A stretch of 64,000 bases of DNA. It comes from Cryptomeria japonica (Eukaryota > Streptophyta > Pinopsida > Cupressales > Cupressaceae). The first letter of the stretch is position 1; each line of letters starts with the position of its first letter. This document shows, one piece after another, positions 35,510-47,739 of the stretch. The stretch is from positions 311,197,118 through 311,261,117 of the forward strand of contig NC_081408.1 in assembly GCF_030272615.1 (NCBI RefSeq). Reading direction: 5' to 3'. The notes under the pieces were generated by a model. It had not been told where the DNA came from. It saw nothing but the letters and a program-made list of their open reading frames with translations, and searched no databases. The position numbers were made by a program, and so were the translations under genes.

Positions 35510-36622
35510 ATGGAAAACTTGAGAAAATAATTGGAAACAACTCTTTCAGACTATGCTGCAGAAAAAGTAAAGAATATCAAACTTGAGGATGATCTGAAGG
35601 TTACTCAGGATTATATTTGAGGACTTCAATAAAATTACACTATGGCAAGGAATAAAAGAAGAGAACTTTGTGAGAAGATGCAAAAAGAGGAAGATGAAAA
35701 GGAAACTCTTAATGATCTGGTGAACCAACTGAGACAAGATAATTGTACAATGAAGAATGAGATGCAAGATATGACTATGAGATTTTGTAAAGAAATTGAA
35801 GATAGAAAGAAGAATGAAGATGACTTGACTAGAAGACTAAATGATGTCGGAAATGAAAACATAAGACTCATTCATGAAAATGATATGTTGAAGATAGATT
35901 TGATGCACACACAAAATGATAGAAATGAACTCATGAGACAAAAAGGAATCTTGGAGAATGAACTGACTACTGCAAATCAACACAAAGAGAAATTCAAGAA
36001 AAGTTCAGAAGTACTTGTTGACATGCTAAAGAATCAAAAACCTAATGGTGATACAAATGGCCTTGGCTTTGAAACTGGTGAAAGCTCGGGTACTGTAGAC
36101 AATCATGATCATAGTAAACCGGTGAGACAACCTAATGCTTACAAATTCAAATGGAAATGCTTTAACTGTAACAAGTATGGTCATAGAGAAAATTTGTATA
36201 GATCTAGAAATTATCAGAACACTAATACACCCACCAGTCAATGTTCTAAATGCAACAAAGTTGGTCATAACTTATAAAATTGTAGAATGAATGTAAGATG
36301 TTATGTTTGTGGAAGATTTGGACATCTATCTAATCAATGCAGAACACATATTGGCATAGGATATGGGAAAGCTATTCAGAAAAACAATGTGACTTGTTAT
36401 GCTTGTAACAAAATTGGACATATTGCAAAATTTTGCAGAAGCAAGTCCCCCCTAGAAAATAACAAAGGTCCTAGCTTGAAAGGTAAAGAAAAGGTTGGAG
36501 AGGTAAAGCAAGAATTCTCAAAACAATGGATCAAAAAGTCAAATCAAAATGTTAATGGGAATACCCCTACATTGGTAGAACAGAGTAACACTCCACCCGC
36601 AGGAGACTCTTCATCTAACTAA
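35510..36622 (+). pseudogene. F frame 1: coiled-coil and four-zinc-knuckle gag-like protein
   Basis: The frame from ATG 35510 is in phase with 35642-36277 but has stops near 35528, 35617 and 35632. It encodes about 150 residues of charged coiled coil, then G-L-G-F-E-T-G and four CCHC-type knuckles. Knuckle 1 (about 36157) has Tyr in place of its last Cys; knuckle 2 (about 36241) contains a TAA; knuckles 3 (C-Y-V-C-G-R-F-G-H-L-S-N-Q-C) and 4 (C-Y-A-C-N-K-I-G-H-I-A-K-F-C) are intact. The coil plus GLGFE part resembles the C-terminal region of the C Gag. No capsid domain is seen. It probably binds RNA. Confidence 0.75.
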
Positions 36623-36926
36623 AGGAAAATCCTTTGGGGGTTTAGCAACAAATTGAAAAACATGCTATTATACCCTCGGTTGATGGTAAGAAGTTGAATT
36701 ACTTCTATACCGGTAGATGAGTTAAGTTGTGACTTAACCGACAAGCATTAAATGTGGTAGTTGGAGAAAATAACATTATAAAGCAAGTGTTTTGGCTCCT
36801 TTTTCACTCACCGAGCATTAAAATCTTTCAGAGCGCAAAAATTCCTGAGCGAAGGCATCCTTAGTGAAGAAGTGAAGCAATTCATTTAAGCATTCATCCT
36901 TAAGGCAGATTGAGGTATTTATAACT
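36623..36926 (+). promoter_or_regulatory. Intergenic region of F with TATA-like box before frame 2
   Basis: cattataaag at about 36774-36783 lies about 145 bases upstream of the ATG at 36927, and the start context aactATGG has G at +4. The interval holds no coding frame. An internal promoter is possible but unproven; frame 2 could equally be made from the LTR transcript. Confidence 0.35.
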
Positions 36927-39900
36927 ATGGCTTCTTCATCCACTCCTGAATTTATTGCAAACCCTACTATGATAGAGGCTATTAAGCACCCTAGACCTGT
37001 ATTCAATCTGGTTCCCGAAATTGCGAAGAAAGATGATAGCATAGGTGCATTCTCTCAAATTCCTAAGGGAGTAGTATATGCTGAAGACCCTAGGATATAC
37101 ATACATTGTCATATAGAGAAATTAGGTGATGATGAGATAAAAAACATGTATAGCACTATGATTTGTGATGAAGATGGTAACGTCAAGCCAGAACACAAGA
37201 TAGTAGAAACCCTAGGCTTCATGGATATTCTTAGCATTCTTGATTTTCCTGAGGATATTATAAGAATTGTGCTAAGTAGAGTTCATGGTGATTTCTTCTA
37301 GTTGGATTCAATCAATAAAATCACCAAGGAAGCCATTAAAGCAGTAACAGGGTTACCTTCCACCGATAGCAGACCTGACAGATCCAAAAGAGTTTCAAAT
37401 GACACAGTGATGGATTTAACCGGTGCAACTTTTGACAAAAGGTCTCTAAGGGTAAATGATGTAAAGGACATCAATGTCAAATTTGTTAGTATGATTTTAG
37501 GCTACAAGGCTACACATGCAAATAGGTTGAACTCAATTTCTAGCCTATGTATTAAAAGTGCATATGACATGGTTAATGATAATACTAGAATAGATGTGTG
37601 CAAATGGCTCAAAGATGAATTGATAGACAATCTAAATAAGATTAAGCGAGATAAGAAAGAGACTTTTAGATTTGGAAATTTGCTTGTTTGTCTAATGTTG
37701 TATGTCACTAAACAAGTGCCTGGTATTGGTAGAAGAGATTTTGGCTTTGATATACCGGTAGGAAAGAAACTATTGGATCTATTGAACAACATGGGAGAAG
37801 ATAGAGAGAAAAACTTAAATGAACATTTTCAAGCACTAAAAGCTCAAATGAAGACAAGGATAAGACTGTCATAGGCTATTGTGGATAAATATCAAAAAGA
37901 AATTTTATTTTGTGATCAAGAAAGATGAAATCTAGATGGAGGCAGTTGTCCCTAGAACTATCTGGGTAACTGAAATGGGCTATGAGATAGGTGATAACAT
38001 TATTGAAACTTATGCAAAATCCCTCCTTGAAGCACCAAAGGAACCCACTAAGAAAGTCTTTGGAAATGCTGAAATAATAGAAAGTGTAATTCAGTCTAGG
38101 AAAAGGGTTAAGAAAGTTCAAGAAACAGTAAGGAAAGGAACCCGACAGGCAAAGGCAATTAAGGAAGATGTTTTGAAACAAACTAGTATAAAAGAAAGTG
38201 AGTTGGAAGGACTTCAACCGGAAGCTCATCTTTCACCGGTTAGAACCTCCTTTGAGAGTGATATGCCAGTGGTATTTAAAAGGGTAGAAAGGAAAAGAAA
38301 ACCCTCACCAGTACCCTCACCTACACCGAGGAAAACAAGGCAAAAGCAACAGGCAATGAGGCCTCCAGTGAAAAAGTTGACTCCTAAGAAGAAAAACCAG
38401 GTAAAACAAGATATTGCTCCACTGGATAAACTCTTAAGTGAAATAATAGAGGATGGTTAGTTGAAAAATATCAGCAAAATATATAACACACTATATACTG
38501 ACGATAAGGAAAGCATAGAGAACAATGTAATCTTACACTTGGCTATATACAAGAAATTTCTGATGGAAATTGTTGATGAAATACCAAATGATCTGTATAG
38601 AAGACTAGAAGCTAGAAGGGTAGCTATTGTTGAGCTAGATAAGAAAATAAAAATTGAAAAACTACTTGCAGTGCATCTAGTAAACTCACCTGATGAGATA
38701 GACAAACTAATCAGTGAAGCTAACCGGATAGTATTTTCAACTGCTCACCGACATGTAGCACTGATGGCAGGTAGAGTGAATGAAGTCTCTAAGGAAACAA
38801 CATATGCATGGGATATATTCTTTGTAGAAAAAGAGAAACAAGAAGAGTTACTAAGACCCAAAACTATCAGAGTATACCAAAAGGACAGGGATAAAGGGAA
38901 AGGTTAGGTGGACCTCCAAGGCTGAAAATAACTGATAATGTGCTCCCACCTCCTTCGGATACTCCACTGGTAGATACTACAGACAGTCAACCGGCCACTG
39001 AGAGTATGGAGACTCCACTTGAGGATACTAATCCCGAATCTGAAATTTTGTACACTGTAAATATAGATACTCAAGAAGTAAATGTTGTGGTTGATAGAGA
39101 AACCACTGAGGATAAGAAGGAAGAAGTGACAATTGAGTCACCGGCTCCAGATGTTGAGGTTAAGGTTAATGAAACAGTAAAAATAAGCACAGAAAAAACT
39201 ACTCAGACAGAGCAACTGGCAAAGGACACCACTGGTAAACCACTAGAGAAATTGGTAGATAAAACTGAAAAATAGTCAGGAGAACCGGCAATGGACAGTG
39301 CAGAGGTACAAATAGAGAAATTGGAAGTGCATATAGAGACACAGGTTGAGAAATCGGTTGTTGAGAGATTAGAGAAACCCTCTGAGACACAGATTGAAAA
39401 ATTAGAACAAAAGTAGGTTGAGACACAAGTTCAGACAGAAATAGTGCCACCGGCTAAAATTGAAAAGCCCAAACCTGTGTTTGTAGAAATGCAAACACAG
39501 ACTGACCTACCAGAGGTCAAATCAAGCAAGGTGATTACTACAATTGGTAGTATAGATATTGTAAGAATAGTTGGACAAACATCTGGTACTTCCATAGCAG
39601 AATTCTAACCTACAAATGTGATAGAGGTCTTATTGGACTCAATAAAGAAGATCACAGAATGTAACGCACAAGCCTATAAGGCTATTGATGACACCATTCC
39701 TATTCTTAAACTGGTAGCACCTAAATGCATAGTGGATAATAAAGATTCTTTAGGTCAACTAGACACATTGTCTAAGTTCATCACCGACAACATTTTGACA
39801 GTTGATCAAATAAATGAGGACACATTTAAAGAGAGATTGATTAAGGAAAAAGAGAAATTCTTTGAGGAAATTGTAAAGAAGAACAAGGAGAAAATGGACA

Positions 39901-40298
39901 CCTTGTTACTGGATCTAGGAAAAACAATTTTGGATTTTAAGAAAATGTATAGGGATACTTGCAAAACAGACATCTTGACACAGGATATAGATTCAGAGAT
40001 CAACAAAACTCAAACTAAAATAAACAATGTTGCTAACAATTTGATAGGTACATCCGATTCATTTTTGGAGATAGAAAAGAAAATTGGAGATCTAGAAGAG
40101 AAAATTGAGAAGTTAGAGAAGGACAAAGAGAAATTTAAGGATAAGGCAAAGAGCTTGAAATGTAAACTTGGTCCAAAACTAGACTACCTCATTTCTTTGA
40201 GAAAAGAAATTTATGAGGCTCTGGTTCCCGGACTTAAGACACCAAAAGAGAAAATGCACATACTCATCGGTACAGTTCAGAGAACCCAAGAGGCATAA
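36927..40298 (+). pseudogene. F frame 2: about 1,100-codon protein of unknown function (broken)
   Basis: The start is ATG 36927. A TAG at 37299 lies in phase, frameshifts lie near 37880-37930 and 38895-38910, and further stops are near 37921, 39274, 39413 and 39606. The N-terminal 315 residues look globular and include R-I-D-V-C-K-W-L-K-D-E-L near residue 221 and Q-V-P-G-I-G about 42 residues on. A Lys/Pro-rich basic part follows (38290-38410). An acidic region comes next with repeated E-T-Q-V-E-K-type units (39290-39500), and a C-terminal coiled coil (39620-40290). I recognise no known family, signal peptide or membrane segment. Residue pattern and domain order resemble the frame in the LTR of E. 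Confidence 0.65.
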
Positions 40299-40409
40299 TA
40301 GGGAAGCACAAGATTCAGCGACAACTTAAAATTGATTTTGATAGATATATTCTAGATTGTAACCCACTGGTTACAAGAATATAGGTAGGACTCCACTGAT
40401 AGTGAATGA

Positions 40410-40609
40410 CAACCTTTGCCATTGATGTCAAAGGGGGAGTAGTGAGATGAGAAAAATGATCAGAATAGGACATCATCAACTCAAGGGGAGCATACATTTT
40501 TGGGCACACGCTTTGGTATGACAAATTTTGGCAGATTCTTTTTGGACATCTTTTTGGACACTTTTTAATTTTTCTCATGAGTGTTGCCATCAATGCCAAA
40601 GGGGGAGAT
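40410..40609 (+). other. Element F polypurine tracts
   Basis: Two copies of a block occur: ttgatgtcaaagggggag (about 40415-40437) and caatgccaaagggggagat (40591-40609), the second abutting the 3' LTR. The stretch between holds another purine run (aaggggagc, about 40481). The last copy would prime plus-strand synthesis. Confidence 0.8.
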
Positions 40610-41405
40610 TGTTGGCAAATGCACACTCCAATGAGAAATTTTAGGTGCTTGAAGGTATTATCATTGATGGAAACCTTACAATCATGTGATACTGGCAGGC
40701 AGACACAGGCATTGGCACTGACAAACTCTACACCGACATATAGAACATTGACACCGAAAAGGAAGAATACCAACACCTTGGCCGACAACAATTTTGTATA
40801 AATTTATTTTGTAATTAATTGTAAAATATTTTGTAAGCCGACATGGTGGGTTGTAATATGACTCATATATGTATGCTATCATTGTAGATCATTTAGGATA
40901 TGATATGATGCAAAATATGAATAGAAGGTAGCAGACCTAATATGTGAATTAGTGGTTAAGGGTTTATGTATGTAGCAGAGCTTAAACCAGTATTGAATCT
41001 GGCATAGTAGATGGTAATCTGAAGCAGTACAAGACATTGAATTAGTATAATCCATTTTTGTAAGTCAGTGTGACTTCCTTTGTAACTAAGCAGTGAGCTT
41101 TAGGCACTTGGCCTTCCTACATGTGCAGACCTCTATTGTAGCAGTAATATTCTCTTATTGGCCAGTAAGTGAATATTATGGGTCACAAATCCCACTGAGG
41201 TTTTTCCCACACCGGGTTTCCTCATTAAAATATTGTGTTATGGTGTTCTTTTCATGTTGTGGTTGTTATTCTTATTTGCTACTTTATTTTTGGTTTACCT
41301 GTACACAGTTTTAATATGCTTTTCATGTTATAAGTTAAGAAAATATTATTACTGGTCAGATACTGATTCACCCCCCCCCTCTTAGTATCTTTGGGAATCC
41401 TAACA
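40610..41405 (+). repeat. Element F 3' LTR (796 bp)
   Basis: It pairs with 34644-35438, begins tgttggcaaatgcac after the polypurine tract and ends ...gaatcctaaca at the CCATT duplication. It has a C run of nine near 41371. Confidence 0.92.
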
Positions 41406-41410
41406 CCATT

Positions 41411-42850
41411 GAGATAGCATTGTCTATTACAAGATTTGGTATGGGAGTCCCATGCTTGCAATATGAATTAGAAAATGTTGAGAGTCCTTGATTTGAATAG
41501 GATCGTCACTCTTCACAATGACAGGTGGCTGGGCTGCCTGTGCTTGCGAACAAGTGAATACTACAAAGACATCCCCATCACATATGTCTGGTGTATCATC
41601 TTATTGATATTGCATAAACTTGATATTAGACTCACTATCCAACTCAGGATCATCGTCTTGATATTGCATAAACCTGATATTAGAGTCACCAGCCAACTCT
41701 GCATCATATTCTTGATGCAAATTGGCATCTTTTTCACCAAAAGGGGGAAGATTAGTTTATTCAGCTTCATAATATCCTGTAGCAGAATTTTGGGGTGGTG
41801 CTTCCAACGCAAGCCTCTCTAGAGAAAGACACAATTTATTCTGATTATGCATGGTGTAATTGGAAGCATTATTTGGATAAGTCCTTCTTGGAACATCATG
41901 ATAAGAAGTATTTCCTTGTGAGGAAATTTGCTTCTTAAGTGCCAACAACTCATTTGATAACTTTTGTATCATGGGATCAACAGAATTCATTGAAGGAATA
42001 GGTAAATCATCAATTTGATTATTCCTAACCTTGTTAGGATCTTTCCTTATCTTACTAACAAGGATAAAATCATCTTTGACTGATATAGCCAATTGTTGTG
42101 CAGTGTCCAAATTTGTAGAATTATTTCTTCACAAAAGAAAGCTCACCTTTGGCAATTGAGCATTAATGAAGAAGTATTTCAAGTTTCCAATGGTTGGTCA
42201 TGAAGCAACTGGGATGCAATTGTGCAATCTATTGAACTTTTTTACAAATTCATGAATAGCTTCCTGAGGTTCTTTCTTCATTTGAGTTAACTAAGCCAGC
42301 AATGCATGATCGTCTTCGACAGACTTGAACCTTGCTTCAAAAAGTGTTATGAGAGTTGCCCAATTTGTGATACAAGCATTCAGAAGATGATAGAACTAAT
42401 TAGCAGTAGCTCCATGCAAAGTCTCAATGAACAATCTCACTGAAACATCTTCATGCTCAACACCTAGGACTCCACATGTGATGTAGAAGGCAGCTATGTG
42501 TTCGTTCGGGTGTTGAGAACCATCCCTCAAAAATTGGGGTAAATTTTTTTGTGTACCTTTGGGAAGTTCATGCAAAGGTGTGGTCAAGTTCAAGGGACCA
42601 AAAGCAGTACCCCAAGGTCTAGCAGAAGCCATCCTTAATAGATTATAGGGTGGTATTGCAAAATGACTTGCAAGTGGAACAAATAAAACTTGCAAACATG
42701 ATGCCTCACTTGCTATGTGAGATCGTTGTGCAGAAGGAGGAAAACTTTGTGTTCGCTACAAAGGAGAACGATTCCATGGAGGTGTCACAAAAGTAAAATT
42801 ATGTTGTTACAAAAACTCAAAAGTAGGATCAACAACTCCCACTAATCGTT
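41411..42850 (-). pseudogene. Element E gag (Tat type, broken)
   Basis: The minus strand encodes a retrotransposon gag domain: L-P-K-G-T-Q-K-N-L-P-Q-F then H-P-N-E-H-I-A-A-F and L-R/L-F-I-E-T-L (42560-42400). Past a stop it continues with F-V-K-K-F-N-R-L-H-N-C near 42250. Further open sequence (42110-41757) is Asn/Ser rich. Stops separate the parts. F interrupts the frame at 41405. The capsid would package the genomic RNA. Confidence 0.8.
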
Positions 42851-42964
42851 ACCCACGAGTGTAACTTCGATCAGCCAAATTATGATTTTTGATAAAATCA
42901 GCAAAATAGATATTACAGTGAAAAGAGCACTACAACCCAAAGGGAAAATACCGGTTGCACGTCG
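42851..42964 (-). other. Element E leader between primer site and gag
   Basis: About 115 bases after the primer site; no ATG-initiated conserved frame and no feature recognised. Confidence 0.4.
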
Positions 42965-42983
42965 CTCCCTAACAGAGTCACCA
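42965..42983 (-). other. Element E primer-binding site (tRNA-Arg-like)
   Basis: Minus-strand tggtgactctgttagggag lies seven bases inside the LTR. Compared with tggcgactccgctgggga, the primer site I know from Ogre/Tat elements using tRNA-Arg, it differs only by C-to-T or G-to-A changes. It is unlike the iMet site of all other elements here. Confidence 0.65.
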
Positions 42984-43779
42984 AAAAACTGTTGGGTGAA
43001 TATTTTGTCACTAGTGTACCAATGATAAAATATATGATTCACTATATTGATAAATTAATCTCTCCTCTCATCAAGGGGAGGTTCCCTTTGAAATCTCTTC
43101 TCTAATTAATAAGAAATTTAAATCTATGGGTTAGTGTTGGGCATATAACTCTCTTTTTTCAGAGTTAATGTATTCTCCCTTCACTTTGTTACAATTTCCC
43201 TATCACTTTGATACTTAAGGAAATTAACTAATTTATCCAACAAACTATATCAATATTTTATAAACAAGAAGCACAAAGTCTTTCTCGAATATAACACAAA
43301 CTAAAATAATTATCACAATGAAAAGGAATTCAACTTGTAGCTCAAAGTCTTCAAGTATAATTTCTTAATCCTAAAAACTACAAGCAATAGTAGCAATACA
43401 AAGCCTACTTCTAATTACTTAACAATAGAAAATTTCTAAAATAATCAAGGAGCACAAAATCTACCTTCATAATTTAAGAGCTCTTTAATCTGCTTAACAA
43501 TACTTCCTATATCAAGAAATTCAAGAACATATATAAGTCATGAACTTAAGAGCATTAACTCATATAAGCAATTCTTTTTAAACACAACACAAAGTTTGGG
43601 ATCAAATAAATTGCTTTCTTTATTTGCTTGATCAAATTCTCACAAAAAAGCTCAAAGTCTTAGTTGAGGCAACAATTTAGTAGAGTTTTGCTTAGCATAA
43701 TCCAAGATAAAAATATACAAATAAGGGTCCCCCTTATATATAGGGAAATTGGAAAAAAATGTGGGCACAGTTGACTAAT

Positions 43780-46700
43780 TCAACTGCACAGTCCCACTTG
43801 ACTACAACTACAATAGAAAGAAAATATGCAGCTATAAGAAAACTTCCAGTATCTAAAATTGTAACTACATGGAAAGAAAATGCCAAAAGGGGGCACTTTA
43901 TTCATTTTCTCCTCCTCATTTGATTTGTGGAATTCCTCAAACCTAGTCAAGATAGCCTCCATCTCTACTTGGTTTGGCATCTGGGTAGAATCTGTGATCA
44001 CACGAACATGGGAGATGGTATCCTCAACCTCTACAAATTTCTTTTTATCGTCCTTTAGCATGGATGCAGGGACCTCAAAATTGATTCGAATTTCCAGTAA
44101 CTTATCAAATGAATCAAGTGAAAAGTCTTGTCCAATGCAGTGATCCATTAAGGACATAAATTCCTGTGTGATGGCATTGCTAGTAATGAGATTCGGATTG
44201 TCATCATATAGATAACAAGGAAGGTCAGCAATCTTGGCAGAAATGAGATTAATCTCATCATCACCTTCCTTCCATTATCAATCCAGCTATGTTGTCATGA
44301 ACTTTATTGTCTCTTTCCTAGAAGATAGTAGTGACAAAATTTGGATATATTTTCCTATTGAAAAAACCACTTTATTTTTAACGAGGATGTCTATTTTGAA
44401 GTCCTCCATTTTGCTCCAAAGTGTTGTACTTTTTTCAATATTTTCAATCTCCTGAGATAGTGAAGTTTTAACACTTTGCATCTAACTTTGGATCACTTCA
44501 AAATATGTTAACAACCCAACTGTTGAACTTAGGAGATGAGACCCTTCTGACTTGAACCCTTCTATCCACTCATCCACCACCCGACCCTTGGCTCCTACCT
44601 ATTCAATTTCATTGAGAGCTTCAACATCTATTGAGGATCCTATGGGCTCAACTTCCTGAGAGGATTGGGTAACTTTTAGAAGAATATTATTCATTTGTTC
44701 ACATTTATATTTTAATTCATTCTTCTCACCCCTCTCTTGGTCAAGTCTTCATATCAAAGAGTTTAAAGCTATCTAAGAATCCAGCTTAACAATTTCATGC
44801 ATCTCATGCCCAAGCTCTACAGTTTTCATGATGTAATCCTCAGGTCATATATCATCCTTATTCTTATCTGATGATGGCACCATGACTTCAGCATACTTCC
44901 TTTTTAGAGGTTGGGTCTACTAACACTCGAGAAACAGTCTTCGACTTATTTGTTTCCTTGGGCTTTGGAGGAACCAACTGCTCAAATTCAAACTCATTAG
45001 GCAAAATCACTTGTTTCTTCCTCTTAGGTGCTACTACCTCCATCCAAAGTGGTAATTCAGGATTAGCTGGTGGGGTAGTAGCTTCTTGTTGAGTGTCACT
45101 TGGTAGTTTAGGAACATGCTGGCTTGAAATGGTAGTGGTGACTGATATCAAGGCTGAAGTATCTAGTGATATACCTGCTGATGCTGCAACAACTCCTGAT
45201 GCTAAACCTTCTTCAGTTATGGCCAAATAGGAGAAAGTGGAAGGTGGAGTTGAAAGAACTTGAGTAGTAACCAGAGGTGGAATTTTTGTTATAACTATCA
45301 TAGTAGAGATAACTTCAGTGCTTACCTGAGATGGAATCTCTATTATGACCACTATAGAAGGTAAGGTCATCATTTGTTGTTCCGTGAATGCTTTCTCCAT
45401 AGCTTCAGGAAACTCCAATATTGAAGATTCAATAGTGGTTGAAGGAATATCATCAAGGCTGGAAAAGTTGGGTAGTGTGAAGAACTGTTGAGCAGTCTGT
45501 GATTGAGTCATGCCCATACCAAGGTCCTCATCATTGAATTCCTCTTCCTCTTGATCAGAATCAGAATCGATGGAATGAATAATCATTTGTGAATGAGTTG
45601 GTGCCTATGAAGTGGCTGGAACATTAAATTCACCAAGATGTGACATTTCTTCAACCTTTGTTTCCTCTTGTTGAGGAATTTCACCTTCTTCCACCTCTTT
45701 CTCTTTTCCAGTATCTCCAGCAGTCTGTTGTTCTTGCTCCTTCATAACTATCTCTTGTGCTGTTGAGGATGATTCAACTTTCTTAGACCCTTTAATTGTG
45801 AACTTGATTTTGGGTCCTTTCCCCTTGGATTGCATTACAAGAGCTGAGGATAATGCTTATGAATCTTCTTTGGCCTTGGTTCTTATTTCAGCCGTAACTG
45901 TCTTACCAGCCAGGCCATCACTATTATCATCATCTCCAGAACTAGCAGGAAGCAGTTTCATCCTAAGATTATTTCAAGAAACCATGCATTGGTGTTTGCC
46001 AAAATAGGAGAGATTGTTTGAGTGATAGATTTACTTTCCTTTTTTGACTATTGCACCGGTGGAAGCGGGGAGTGAGTAATCTTCTTTTCATAATAGATAG
46101 GGTCTATTATATCATCAGTATCTTCCATGGTCATTGGGATCTTTGCTAAATCCAAATTTTCAATCTGTTCCTGGGTAAGACGATTGAAATCCATCCTTCT
46201 TATATCCTCTTCATTTTGATAGTCTGCCCATACATCTTCAAATCTATAGACATGGGTGTAACTCCTCTTGAGTTTGTTCTTAATACTATGAAAATCAACA
46301 TTATTTTGTGCCTTGAATCTTCTCATGGTATTCCATTGCATTTCTTCCTCCATATTTTTGGCTTTGGGGCAGGTTAGGACTGAGCACTTGCCAATTGATT
46401 TGGGGAAATTCAACCCGGTCTTATGTGCTTGTGATTTATTTTCATGCACATGAATTAGTTGCTAACACAACTCCATGAGAACGATCTTGTCAGAAGGATA
46501 CCTTGGTATAATGAAGGGTTTACCTAAGAAACATATGATCTAGATGTAACTAAATGTTGGGAACTAAAGGAAAATGCATCCAAAATGAGACACCCTATTA
46601 TAGTCAGCCTCTGATAATCTTTTCTTATGCAAGATCTTATCAAACATTCACTTCCACATAGAAAAGAAGGGATCATTAACTCTTCTAAAGTGGCTACCTT

Positions 46701-47502
46701 GATTCTTGATCGTAAGTTGATCATAGTATTCCCAGATAGGAACTAATCTCCTGTCACCTTTAGTGGACAAACCTGGATATTGTCTCATTGAAGTGGTTGC
46801 ATAAACTAGGTAGGAAGTCATATTAAATTTCAATGTCACTTTGACTTCTTTCAACTGTGTACAAAGTGCATCATTGATCTACTCACCCCAATCAATCCTA
46901 GCAGCCCCTTTTTTAATTATATTCATGTAGTAACACATCTAGCTTTGAAACTAGTGAGATTCCTTTAAACCCTTCACTCTTGATAACATGGTGACCATGT
47001 CATTGCACTCCTCATTGAAGTTACTTCTGTGAAAAAACTTGGGCCATCGTGAGGTGGTGGAATTTTTGGCAGCATAGAGGTACACAGTATTGATCACTTT
47101 CTTGCATTTGGTCTCATTTTTCTCATAGTACTCTTGAGAACTTTCTTGAGAAATGTTAGCTACTTCTTCAACTGGAGAACCTTTGAAAACACTATTGAAG
47201 AAAACAATATCCAAAGTCATGATGATATTTTGATCAACATCCCTAACCTATCTTATATTCGGATCGAAGTGATCCACTACTTTAAGTACAAATTCTGGAT
47301 CATGAGCTACAACTGGGAAGGATGCATATTTATGCAACTCTAATTTGATCAGGTTTGGTAGGCGGGCAGTAGCTTTCCCAACTCAGTCAATAAACTCCTA
47401 CATACTGACATGTCCAATTTTTGTATCTTTGATCTCCTTGATGTTTGAGTCTACTTAACTTTCCAGGTACAAATTCAAGTATTTATCATACTTGTACTTC
47501 AT
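43780..47502 (-). pseudogene. LTR-resident long coding frame of E, complete 5' LTR copy
   Basis: About 1,240 codons from ATG 47502, with stops, one frameshift between 46449 and 45835 and probably others. N-terminal part: K-Y-K-Y-D-K-Y-L-N-L-Y, H-D-P-E-F-V-L and V-D-H-F-D-P-N near 47300. Then come A-A-R-I-D-W-G-E near 46890 and M-R-Q-Y-P-G-L near 46790. The middle (45835-45000) is acidic, rich in Glu, Ser, Thr and Pro. The last 400 codons, missing from the other LTR, are helical-looking and end near 43780. It has no gag, pol or env signature. That both LTRs carry the frame in the same place shows it was part of the LTR when E inserted. Confidence 0.7.
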
Positions 47503-47739
47503 CTTTTTCGTTGATGTTTTACTCGGAGAAGATTCCAACTGGCTTAAGGAAGGCTCCGATTTATCATGAGAGGGCTTTGAAATTCACAAATGACTGCATT
47601 CAACACTAAGGATTAGCTTCTTTGATAGTTATCATCATCAATAAAATCAACTTTTATCAATCAGATCAAAAAATTGGACTCAGAAAAGTCTTGCAAGTAA
47701 AACTGTCAAAAATAGCAGGTCAGAGAAAAAAGTCTGATC

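Larger units (their letters stand above)
34644..41405 (+). mobile_element. Element F: non-autonomous LTR element with two novel frames, TSD CCATT
   Basis: LTRs of 795 and 796 bp (34644-35438 and 40610-41405) flank a primer site, two long damaged frames and a polypurine tract. The exact duplication CCATT is at 34639-34643 and 41406-41410. In the internal 5.2 kb I find no protease, RT, RNase H or integrase motif on either strand. Mobilisation would need enzymes from another element, probably a copia relative, as the LTR, primer site and gag resemble those of C. It is the innermost and youngest layer. Confidence 0.9.

Noticed and set aside
41093-41314. Hydrophobic plus-strand frame (also at 35210-35530) as a membrane protein
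   Set aside because: Both are the pyrimidine-rich ends of the F LTRs.
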